Made by a program: the position numbers and the translations under genes. Source: CAZEDL01 sp964585245 (GTDB lineage: Bacteria > Patescibacteriota > Patescibacteriia > Magasanikbacterales > GWA2-37-8). Taken from it: a stretch of 10,962 bases of DNA. Where the stretch lies: NCBI GenBank assembly GCA_964585245.1, contig CAZPCV010000041.1, positions 1-10,962 of the forward strand. The letters are read 5' to 3'. Shown in pieces: positions 1 to 5,872 of the stretch (within the stretch, counting starts at the first letter, position 1; each line of letters starts with the position of its first letter). The notes below the pieces were generated by a model that saw only the letters and a list, made by a program, of their open reading frames with translations, made no database searches and was not told the DNA's origin.

Positions 1-2
1 AA

Positions 3-53
3 ATAATGCATATTAATCCGCCCAAGGAGATGACGGGGAAGGCGTTGTTTTGA
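3..53 (+). CDS. gpmI: C-terminal end of a probable second phosphoglycerate mutase (partial, 5' end outside window)
   Basis: Only the last 16 codons and the TGA stop (51-53) are inside the window; they read IMHINPPKEMTGKALF. The C-terminus of the complete gpmI immediately downstream reads LMGLEQPPEMTGRALV, so the two share the M-x(4,5)-PP-x-EMTG-x-AL pattern typical of the end of cofactor-independent phosphoglycerate mutase. The gap to the next start codon is only 10 bases. I infer a tandem gpmI pair, probably one operon. The call rests on a very short peptide; the upstream gene could also be a fragment left by an incomplete duplication. The two tails are clearly diverged, so the duplication would not be recent. 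Confidence 0.65.
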   Translation: MMHINPPKEMTGKALF

Positions 54-63
54 GTATAATTTT

Positions 64-1647
64 ATGGCTAATACATACAAACCGGTGGTTCTGGTCGTTT
101 TCGATGGGTGGGGGGTTGCTCCGGATAGCGAAGGAAATGCGATTACGCGCGCCAAAACGCCGAATTTTTTATCGTACATTAAAAATTATCCCGTCATGAC
201 GTTGTACGCTTCGGGTATGGAAGTGGGGATTATGGCCAATGAAATGGGTAATTCGGAAGTCGGTCATTTGAATATCGGTGCGGGTCGTGTTTATTATCAA
301 TCGTGTCCACGTATCGACCAAGAGATCACTAGTGGTGATTTTTACACCAATCCAACTTTTTTGAAAGCGGTAGAACACGTGCGGACAAAAAAATCCAAGT
401 TACATATTGTGGGGCTGCTTGGGTCGGGCAACGTGCATGCGAGCGACAAACATCTTGATGCTCTCTTGGAATTGTGCAAACGCCAAGGATTATCGAAAGA
501 AGTGTTCGTGCATGGCATCCTGGACGGACGCGATATGGTGTTTAATTCGGGCCTTGGGTTTGTGAAAAATGTGCAAGCCAAAATGACGTCGTTGGGCGTA
601 GGTAAAATAGCAACGCTGTCAGGCCGGTATTATGCGATGGATCGGGATAACCGCTGGGACCGAATCGAAAAAGCGTATCGCGCCATGGCCGAAGGTAAAG
701 CTGAGCGCACGGCGACTAATGCAACTGCGATTCTGGCCGAAAGTTATGAACAGAAAATGTATGATGAAGAATTTATCCCGACGGTTTTTACCGAAGGCGG
801 GGAACCGGTGGGGAAAATAGAAAATGGCGACGCGGTGATTTTTTATAACTTCCGTCCAGATCGGGCGCGAGAGCTGACTCAAGCATTTGTGATACCGGGT
901 TTTAATAAGTTTGAGCGCACCTACCAGAACGATTTATTTTTTGTCACGATGACCGAGTATGAAAAAGAGTTGCCGGTGGTCGTGGCCTATCCGCCGGTGA
1001 TCGTCAGTAATTGTTTGGCGGAAGTTATCAGTAAAGCGGGCCTCAAGCAGGTGCATATTGCCGAGACGGAAAAGTATGCCCACATGACATTCTTTTTGAA
1101 TGGTACGGTCGAAACGGCTTTTCCGGGCGAAGAGCGGGTACTCGTGCCATCGCCCAAAGTTTCTAGTTATGCAGAAACGCCGGAAATGTCCGTAAAGACT
1201 GTAGCCAAAGAAGCGGCCAAGGCGATTGATAGCGATGAATATGCGTTTGTGGCGATGAATTTTGCTAATCCAGATATGGTGGGTCATACCGGTAATTTGC
1301 CTTCTACCATCAAAGCTTGCGAAGCCTGTGACGAAGCACTCAAAGAAGTGGTGGATCATACGCTAGCGAAAGGCGGTGTGGTGGTGATGACGGCCGATCA
1401 TGGCAATGCCGAAGAGGTGCTCAATTTGCAAACCGGCGAGATGGACAAAGAGCATTCCACCAATCCAGTGCCTCTATTGATTATCAGTAAAGATTTGCAG
1501 GGGACAGCCGGCCCCTCTGGGGATCCGATCGAAGGTGACTTAAGTTTGTTGCCGCCGGTGGGTATTTTGGCTGATGTCGCACCGACCGTATTATCTCTTA
1601 TGGGTCTAGAGCAACCGCCCGAGATGACAGGGAGAGCGCTGGTATAA
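64..1647 (+). CDS. gpmI: 2,3-bisphosphoglycerate-independent phosphoglycerate mutase (iPGM)
   Basis: This enzyme interconverts 3- and 2-phosphoglycerate in glycolysis/gluconeogenesis, in the cytoplasm, using a phosphoserine intermediate and two divalent metal ions. The 527-aa product has the usual family length. The alkaline-phosphatase-type core is clear: DGWG near residues 14-17 (first metal Asp), the nucleophile Ser64 in MGNSEVGHLNIGAGR, the LDGRD loop near 153-157, GRYYAMDRDNRWDR, FYNFRPDRAREL, EKYAHMTFF, NPDMVGHTG, TADHGN and KEHSTNPVP. The last three carry metal-binding Asp/His residues. One deviation is that the usual SDGGVH substrate-loop motif reads GSGNVH, keeping the His but losing the Asp. 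The start has no Shine-Dalgarno site; a perfect TATAAT (55-60) sits three bases before the ATG. It follows the tail of a probable paralogue by 10 bases. Confidence 0.96.
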   Translation: MANTYKPVVLVVFDGWGVAPDSEGNAITRAKTPNFLSYIKNYPVMTLYASGMEVGIMANEMGNSEVGHLNIGAGRVYYQSCPRIDQEITSGDFYTNPTFLKAVEHVRTKKSKLHIVGLLGSGNVHASDKHLDALLELCKRQGLSKEVFVHGILDGRDMVFNSGLGFVKNVQAKMTSLGVGKIATLSGRYYAMDRDNRWDRIEKAYRAMAEGKAERTATNATAILAESYEQKMYDEEFIPTVFTEGGEPVGKIENGDAVIFYNFRPDRARELTQAFVIPGFNKFERTYQNDLFFVTMTEYEKELPVVVAYPPVIVSNCLAEVISKAGLKQVHIAETEKYAHMTFFLNGTVETAFPGEERVLVPSPKVSSYAETPEMSVKTVAKEAAKAIDSDEYAFVAMNFANPDMVGHTGNLPSTIKACEACDEALKEVVDHTLAKGGVVVMTADHGNAEEVLNLQTGEMDKEHSTNPVPLLIISKDLQGTAGPSGDPIEGDLSLLPPVGILADVAPTVLSLMGLEQPPEMTGRALV

Positions 1648-1650
1648 GTT

Positions 1651-1681
1651 CAATTTTCTTAAGACTTTTTTAAGTAAATTG
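1651..1681. terminator. AT-rich inverted repeat after gpmI, possible weak terminator
   Basis: CAATTT-t-CTTAA (1651-1662) pairs with TTAAG-t-AAATTG (1670-1681): 11 base pairs with one central T/T mismatch and a seven-base loop, starting four bases after the gpmI stop. The position fits transcription termination, but no T-run follows the stem and the stem is AT-rich, so it may be only an mRNA 3'-end stabiliser. Confidence 0.4.
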
Positions 1682-1696
1682 AGTGTATTGAGTGAT

Positions 1697-2090
1697 GATA
1701 CTTTTTGTCACCAAAAAGTATCCAAAAAGTGCTGGGAGGTTTCTGAACTCGCTCTCGGAGCATAGGAGAATAAGTACTGATTATTTTGGACGCTCAAACA
1801 GCAGAAACCCCCAGACCCCCGCGCAACGAAATAAACTAAGATTATTTTACTTGTCATCTCCCCTAAGTGTGAATCCGCAACTGGTTCACTTCGGTTATAT
1901 TATCACCCCGAACACATGCAGAGCGACGCCACTCGACACGGCGAAGAGGTGCGGTACTCGCGGAGGGGTGCTACTGTTTGAGTCCCCAAGGGACGAGTTT
2001 AGCGCCCCAGTGACGATGAGCCGATGTGAGTGGCAGAGCGAAGCATCGTTCGGCACTTTTTTTGGTTACTTTTTTGTGTGGACAAAAAAG
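1697..2090. repeat. Non-coding element bounded by imperfect inverted repeats with hairpin tips
   Basis: The left end is a perfect 11-bp hairpin, GATACTTTTTG (1697-1707) / CAAAAAGTATC (1712-1722) with loop TCAC, followed by CAAAAAGTGC. The right end, GCACTTTTTTTGG-TTACTTTTTTG (about 2053-2076), is the approximate reverse complement and ends in its own 8-bp hairpin, CTTTTTTG (2069-2076) / CAAAAAAG (2083-2090). Between them the sequence is GC-richer than the flanks and contains smaller stems, for example GTGAA (1869-1873)/TTCAC (1885-1889) and GTCCC (1982-1986)/GGGAC (1990-1994). An open frame of 147 codons crosses it from a GTG at 1692, but its product has no domain-like character and its ends are translated repeat, so I treat it as non-coding. 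It resembles the widely scattered 'CTTTTTG...CAAAAAG' intergenic repeats of many bacteria. I see no transposase, and mobility is inference. Confidence 0.55.
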
Positions 2091-2173
2091 GGACATAACA
2101 ACAGTAGTAGGTGTTACCGTGAATTAAAATTTTAAACAGATCCCAGCTGACACTGAGAGTTTATCTGGTCAAT

Positions 2174-2198
2174 AAAAAACACGGAACTATTTCCGTGT
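2174..2198 (-). terminator. Rho-independent terminator of the DHH-family gene
   Basis: ACACGGAA (2179-2186), loop CTAT, TTCCGTGT (2191-2198) is a perfect 8-bp stem. On the minus strand it is followed by a run of six T (complement of 2174-2179), which is the classic intrinsic terminator arrangement. It lies about 20 bases beyond the stop of the minus-strand gene at 2217. Confidence 0.85.
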
Positions 2199-2216
2199 CA
2201 GAGAAGTATATTTTGT

Positions 2217-3380
2217 TTAAGAATGAGGACTGGCCGGGATTGGGGCCAGTTTTTCTTTGATATGTTTAAGGATTACTTCTTCTGTTTGACCAAGCGACTT
2301 ACCTTGGATCGTGCAGCTAGCCTGTTTTTTGTCACCATTAGGTTCAAATGGTTTGATCAATTCAAAAGCATTGGCCTGTTTCGCACTATTAACTAGACAG
2401 TGAATGGTAGTAGGGGATTCGGCCGCTTCGTAAAATAACACCGTTACTTTGGCTTCCGGGGAATTGCTGATTAATTCGTCGATAATGCCGTACAAATCAT
2501 TCTGGTTGGCGCCACAGCGAATAAAATCCTCGCGCGTGAGGCTGGCCCAGACGAGGCCGGTCGTAGCGTCGTTTTGTAAACGCGTTAGTGTTTGCCCCCA
2601 GAGTTTAAGAGTGGTCAGTGAATGAGCATGATACAGATGGTGGATCACCGTTTCGCGTTCGGCACCAAGTTTGATTAATTGGCTGGCGAGTTGCAGAGCT
2701 TGGGGTGTGACATTGGTGTTTTTGAAACTTTGCGTGGCCGCCACCATGCCAGCAAGAAGGGCGGTGGTGACGCCGGTATCGCAGGCGGTTTCGTCTAATT
2801 GTCGCAGGCAATGGGTAACGGTTTCTGCTACCGAGGTGGCGGTGACGTCGATTACATTGACATGGCCGTAGTGTTCGTTGGTCGCATGGTAGTCGATATT
2901 GACGATAGGCGTTCGGTAGAATAATTCCGGATTATTGGAGTAGATAGTGCCGAGTGATTCTAAATCTGGCGTATTCAGGGTGATGATCAAGTCGTATTTG
3001 AAGGTTGATTGCGCCGTACGTAATTCATTTTTACTCAGCAGCCCGTGGCGCGGGGTGAGATAGATAGACAGCGTACCATCCTTCACGTCATAACTCAGTG
3101 TTTCAAGCGGAGCGTTCGAGACATCGACTTTGATAATAAATTTTTGCAATTCTTGCAGTTCGGCCTTCACGGATTCACTCCCGGGCAAAAATTTGGCATT
3201 TTTTGGCAAGACAAAACCAGCAGCGGCTACATCCGTCTGCTTGTTTTTTTTCTCTAGCCAGCGTTTGAGGGCGAGTGCGCTCGCGAGCGGGTCGAGGGCA
3301 GAAGCAGGGCTAAATACCACCAGCACATGGTGGCTAGTGGACAAAAGTTGATCGAATTGTTGGGTAGCGGTTAAAGCCAT
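2217..3380 (-). CDS. DHH-family phosphoesterase-like protein with eroded active-site motifs
   Basis: The overall layout is that of DHH/DHHA1 phosphoesterases (the NrnA/RecJ-like superfamily, which hydrolyse short oligonucleotides or cyclic dinucleotides with Mn2+). However, the metal ligands look altered. The motif I region reads SPASALDPLASALAL (24-38), where DxD-x2-GS is usual; motif II reads LNTPDLESLG (135-144) with Asn where Asp is usual; and the DHH triad reads DYH (163-165) within VNIDYHATNEHYG. The C-terminal GGGH of DHHA1 is not evident (NGDKKQASCTI, about 348-358). The fold is probably retained with weak or different catalysis; a binding role is possible. I chose the ATG at 3380 (387 aa). 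The in-frame TTG at 3392 would sit almost at the predicted transcription start. It stands alone on the minus strand with its own promoter and terminator. Confidence 0.85.
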   Translation of the reverse strand: MALTATQQFDQLLSTSHHVLVVFSPASALDPLASALALKRWLEKKNKQTDVAAAGFVLPKNAKFLPGSESVKAELQELQKFIIKVDVSNAPLETLSYDVKDGTLSIYLTPRHGLLSKNELRTAQSTFKYDLIITLNTPDLESLGTIYSNNPELFYRTPIVNIDYHATNEHYGHVNVIDVTATSVAETVTHCLRQLDETACDTGVTTALLAGMVAATQSFKNTNVTPQALQLASQLIKLGAERETVIHHLYHAHSLTTLKLWGQTLTRLQNDATTGLVWASLTREDFIRCGANQNDLYGIIDELISNSPEAKVTVLFYEAAESPTTIHCLVNSAKQANAFELIKPFEPNGDKKQASCTIQGKSLGQTEEVILKHIKEKLAPIPASPHS

Positions 3381-3401
3381 GAAAAATAACAAGAACGTGC
3401 G

Positions 3402-3430
3402 ATTGTAGCAGAAATTTTAATCTCTGTCAA
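3402..3430 (-). promoter_or_regulatory. Sigma-70-type promoter of the DHH-family gene
   Basis: On the minus strand, TTGACA (complement of 3425-3430) and TACAAT (complement of 3402-3407) are separated by exactly 17 bases. The predicted transcription start is near 3395, giving a leader of about 15 bases before the ATG at 3380. Both boxes are at or near consensus. Confidence 0.85.
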
Positions 3431-3561
3431 ACCCAGGCTTTGTTATTATTTGTTGACGCATAATAGGGGGTAGGGGAAAAGAAAAAGCGGAGGTAACAAC
3501 AACAATTTTTAACTAAAATAAGCGTATTTTTTGGAGAAAGTATTAAATGTGTCAAAGAATC

Positions 3562-3590
3562 TTGACAAATTAAGTAAAACCAGGTAGTAT
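3562..3590 (+). promoter_or_regulatory. Sigma-70-type promoter pointing into the GC-rich block
   Basis: TTGACA (3562-3567) and TAGTAT (3585-3590) are 17 bases apart. The expected transcription start (about 3597) coincides with a 7-bp hairpin, TTAAGCT (3598-3604) / AGCTTAA (3611-3617), so the transcript would begin with a stem-loop. The next coding start on this strand is 187 bases further on (3784). The promoter region itself is AT-rich like the main genome, so it may originally have driven something other than the GC-rich gene now downstream. Confidence 0.75.
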
Positions 3591-3668
3591 CAGTTAGTTA
3601 AGCTACAAACAGCTTAATATAGCGTTCTTTTTATCTTTTTAGCAGGATTTATCAAAAAGTGGCCTGGG

Positions 3669-3731
3669 GTCCCTGGCGCTTAGAGAATGTGCAGCGATTT
3701 ACATCGTTCGCGTTTTGTAAGCGCCGGGGAC
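3669..3731 (+). other. Long structured hairpin in the leader of the lipoprotein gene
   Basis: GTCCCTGGCGCTTA (3669-3682) pairs with TAAGCGCCGGGGAC (3718-3731): 14 base pairs including one T-G wobble. The enclosed 35 bases contain a second stem, GCGAT plus one more pair (3693-3698) against ATCGTT (3703-3708). It lies 52 bases before the GTG start at 3784. It could be a structured 5' leader or the terminator of a gene in the donor genome; no T-run follows directly, although TTTTT occurs about 10 bases later. I do not recognise it as a known riboswitch. Confidence 0.5.
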
Positions 3732-3783
3732 GCCTTCGATTTTTCAATTCCCCCGGGCAACCACCCACAGTGAGGTTCTGAAA

Positions 3784-4557
3784 GTGTGCACCAAGATCTC
3801 TCCTTGGCTCCTTGCCTTGTTAACCCTTATCGGCTGCGGCGAAGAGGATATCGCCTATGTGCCGAAGCCCAAGCAGCCCCCTGCCTTCGCGATGTCTGGC
3901 TCTTCGAGTGTCATCGTCGGGATGTTCCCGGATGACGGGGCGCTTCGTATAACCTTCAACCGGCCACTGAACAAGGCCTCGGTGGACTTTGAGGACTGGG
4001 CTTACATCCAGCCGGTCAATGTGGCTGGTATCCCGGAGGTGTCCGCCAAGGAGGCCCAGCGCCTGAACGGTCGCGTGGCTGTTTCGATCGCGTCTGACGG
4101 CGTGTCTCTCCAGCTGCGGCTGGTCAAGACGGCGCTCCGGCCAGATCTGAACGGCTACAAGATCATGGTTCGACCCCCCCTGATCCAAGCCGCCGATGGC
4201 ACCTACCTGTCCGACGTGAACGTCGCCGACCAGGAGGCGCGCACCATCAAGGTCGCGCCTTTCAGCGCGTTCTTCGCCGGCGCCGGCAAGACCTCGGGCC
4301 GCTACCTCCGCACGGAGTGGGACGGCAAGACCAACCGGTGCGTCCCGGGATCGAACCCGGGATCGTCGGTCACCAGCGATTTCAATTTTTTTAGCCGCGT
4401 GTTCTTCAGGTGCGGTGTGGACCCCCGCGCCTTCCCGAACGACACCGCTCTCTTGGGCCTGGTCGTGGATGTGGAGGGCTCTGGCCTCCTCAACGGCGAC
4501 CCGAGCCAGTTCGTGGGCACGGTGGACGGCCAGCCCGCCACCGCCCGCTTCTACTAG
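3784..4557 (+). CDS. Putative lipoprotein with an Ig-like (Big_5/SbsA-type) domain
   Basis: The 257-aa product begins with a short signal peptide (MCTK, then a hydrophobic run to residue 16) and a lipobox LIGC, predicting lipidation at Cys18. Gly at +2 would favour the outer membrane in a Gram-negative donor. Residues about 33-158 read like a bacterial Ig-like domain (FPDDGALRITFNRPLNKASVDF..., ending in a KVAPF strand). The tail (about 160-257) has two cysteines, C186 and C210, that could form a disulfide. I do not recognise a specific family; the style resembles cell-surface lipoproteins of high-GC delta-proteobacterial/myxococcal genomes. The start is GTG, with TGAGGT (3771-3776) at Shine-Dalgarno distance. 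The codon use is GC-rich and unlike the neighbouring genes. A CPR cell lacks a classical outer membrane, so the gene is out of place if the window is CPR. Confidence 0.75.
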   Translation: MCTKISPWLLALLTLIGCGEEDIAYVPKPKQPPAFAMSGSSSVIVGMFPDDGALRITFNRPLNKASVDFEDWAYIQPVNVAGIPEVSAKEAQRLNGRVAVSIASDGVSLQLRLVKTALRPDLNGYKIMVRPPLIQAADGTYLSDVNVADQEARTIKVAPFSAFFAGAGKTSGRYLRTEWDGKTNRCVPGSNPGSSVTSDFNFFSRVFFRCGVDPRAFPNDTALLGLVVDVEGSGLLNGDPSQFVGTVDGQPATARFY

Positions 4558-4568
4558 GCACCATCCAC

Positions 4569-4619
4569 GCCGACGCCGTCGGCCCCGACGGCACGACGCC
4601 CACCCGCCACGGCGTCGGC
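4569..4619. other. Perfect GC-rich inverted repeat downstream of the lipoprotein gene
   Basis: GCCGACGCCGT (4569-4579) and ACGGCGTCGGC (4609-4619) form a perfect 11-bp stem 12 bases after the lipoprotein stop. An alternative inner stem, GCCGTCGG/CCGACGGC, overlaps the left arm and could compete with it. There is no T-run, so it would be a poor intrinsic terminator by itself. The remaining GC-rich sequence to about 4745 shows no gene I can support. Confidence 0.5.
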
Positions 4620-4771
4620 TCCTCCCCATCATCCTGCTATCGCTCTTTCCCGCCGCTGTCGCCTGCCCACCCTGGGCCCCACGCGTAGCGCGCCTCTGGT
4701 CGCCCTGTTCCTCACAGTGCCGCGACCGATCCCTTGGCTTGATTACCTCTTGGTAGTCGAGTGAAGAGACG

Positions 4772-4806
4772 ATACCATCCCGACATATTCGGGATGGTAT
4801 TTTTTT
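4772..4806 (+). terminator. Strong rho-independent terminator
   Basis: ATACCATCCCGA (4772-4783), loop CATAT, TCGGGATGGTAT (4789-4800) is a perfect 12-bp stem followed directly by TTTTTT (4801-4806). It ends plus-strand transcription from the 3562-3590 promoter and insulates the gene at 4886. It lies just outside the GC-rich block in host-like AT-rich sequence. Confidence 0.9.
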
Positions 4807-4885
4807 AATCGCTTTTGAATTGGCCGAGTTGCGTTTTTTGGCTTAATTAGGTAAAGTTATCATTATTATATCAAGCAATATTTAT

Positions 4886-5413
4886 ATGTCTGCCGACAGA
4901 ATAAACCAAGGGGGAGCAGGTATTGAGGTGGTCGAACTGCAGAGTAAGGAAGAAGAATTTGAACAGTCGCTGCGCAAGTGCCGTCGGGAAATTATGTATA
5001 TTTGCGATCGAACTGGTATGGCGATGGAGCAGGCCGAGCAAAATTTTTCTGATTTTGAAACTTTAAAAGAAATTATCACCCAGCAACTGCCACAATTAGA
5101 AGCTGCGACTCAAGATTTTGCAGATAGTCGTTCGTCCCAATTAGAAGTCATGAAATTAGATGCAAAAAAATCCGCGGTAGATTTGTTGGTAGCCATGTTT
5201 GATTCACTGTCTCATCAGTTGCAAAATAATAATGATGTGGCTGGTTCTTTACGGCTTTTAGGAGTTATCAATACTTCATTAGTCGAGCTGTCTGATTTTT
5301 ATACGAATGATCCTTGGCAGGAAAAATTTTTGGCAATCAAAGATCAATTTTTTGCTTTAGCTGATGAAAATAATTTGTCAATGCCGGTTCCGACAAAAAA
5401 TTTCTTAAGTTAA
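4886..5413 (+). CDS. Hypothetical helical protein, 175 aa
   Basis: I do not recognise this protein. It is predicted soluble, with no signal peptide or membrane segment, and is rich in Glu, Gln, Leu and Ala. Heptad-like stretches (about residues 16-75 and 80-125) suggest a helical bundle or coiled coil. It has two cysteines (C32, C39) but no metal-binding pattern. The ATG is preceded by AATATT-TAT with no Shine-Dalgarno site, the same context as the other AT-rich genes here. A weak promoter (TTGGCT 4838-4843, 17-base gap, CATTAT 4861-4866) lies upstream, after the terminator at 4772-4806. It ends 27 bases before valS, so it is probably the first gene of the synthetase cluster transcript. Confidence 0.75.
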   Translation: MSADRINQGGAGIEVVELQSKEEEFEQSLRKCRREIMYICDRTGMAMEQAEQNFSDFETLKEIITQQLPQLEAATQDFADSRSSQLEVMKLDAKKSAVDLLVAMFDSLSHQLQNNNDVAGSLRLLGVINTSLVELSDFYTNDPWQEKFLAIKDQFFALADENNLSMPVPTKNFLS

Positions 5414-5440
5414 TCGTAAATTGAACGCGACTGATTAAGT

Positions 5441-5872
5441 ATGAAAGAATTACCCAAAGCCTACGATCCTAAACAATACGAAGACATTGTCTACGACCGG
5501 TCCGAAAAGAGCGGGTGGTTTGCTCCGCAAAAAAATAATTCTGACCAGTATTTTTCTATCGTGTTGCCCCCGCCCAATGTTACTGGCACGCTCCATATGG
5601 GCCATGCCGCCATGCTCGCTATCGAGGATGTAATGACACGCTATCACCGGATGAAAGGCGAACCAACGCTCTGGGTGCCGGGCACGGATCACGCGGCAGT
5701 AGCTACCGAATCGAAGGTAGAGAGTTTGCTTATTAAAAACGAAGGCTTTAAAAAACCTAAAGTTGAATTGGGCCGCGAGGCATTTTTGGATCGCGTACGA
5801 CACGATCGTGAATCAGAGCAAGAAAATGGGCGCCTCGCTAGATTGGAGCCGCGAAGCCTATACACTCGATGA
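5441..5872 (+). CDS. valS: Valyl-tRNA synthetase, N-terminal part, ends after a frame break
   Basis: This frame holds the beginning of ValRS: the N-terminal YDPKQYED segment, then PPPNVTGTLHMGHA with the class I HIGH motif as HMGH (52-55), and VPGTDHAAVATE. Homology runs to GREAFLDRV, about residue 119 (position 5797). After that the frame reads an unrelated Arg/Glu-rich tail (HDRESEQENGR...) to a stop at 5870-5872, while the true continuation lies in another frame from 5796. Read as it stands, the product would be a 143-aa fragment lacking the editing domain, the KMSKS loop and the anticodon-binding domain, and thus inactive. The start ATG has no Shine-Dalgarno site. Confidence 0.9.
   Translation: MKELPKAYDPKQYEDIVYDRSEKSGWFAPQKNNSDQYFSIVLPPPNVTGTLHMGHAAMLAIEDVMTRYHRMKGEPTLWVPGTDHAAVATESKVESLLIKNEGFKKPKVELGREAFLDRVRHDRESEQENGRLARLEPRSLYTR

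Larger units (their letters stand above)
3655..4745. other. GC-rich block of foreign composition (transfer or assembly chimera)
   Basis: From roughly 3655 the sequence changes from AT-rich intergenic DNA to strongly GC-rich DNA and returns to AT-rich DNA near 4745. Within it, codon third positions are mostly G or C, antisense frames stay open for hundreds of bases (typical of high-GC coding DNA), and the only gene uses a Shine-Dalgarno-type start, unlike every other gene here. The edges are judged by eye and are uncertain by some tens of bases. I see no transposase, integrase, tRNA target or clear flanking duplication. Confidence 0.75.

Noticed and set aside
1692..2135. Open frame of 147 codons starting with GTG
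   Set aside because: Both ends translate the inverted-repeat ends of the element, the composition is not protein-like, and no domain is recognisable. It is most likely non-coding.
3489..3520. GGAGGT followed by AT-rich DNA, resembling a ribosome-binding site
   Set aside because: No ATG, GTG or TTG follows at a usable distance, and no open frame begins there.
4335..4375. tRNA T-arm look-alike on the minus strand (GGTTCGATCCC) inside the lipoprotein gene
   Set aside because: A five-pair T-stem around TTCGATC has a central G-G mismatch. No matching acceptor 5' strand, anticodon arm or D-arm is found upstream. The sequence is a CCCGGG palindrome pair within the coding frame.
3820..4632. Long minus-strand open frame of 270 codons opposite the lipoprotein gene
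   Set aside because: It is an Arg/Gly/Ala-rich product typical of the antisense frame of high-GC coding DNA. The plus-strand frame has a signal peptide, a lipobox and a ribosome-binding site.
5796..5830. Programmed ribosomal frameshift in valS
   Set aside because: There is no slippery heptamer at the junction, and about eight expected residues are missing. A deletion or assembly error explains both facts better.
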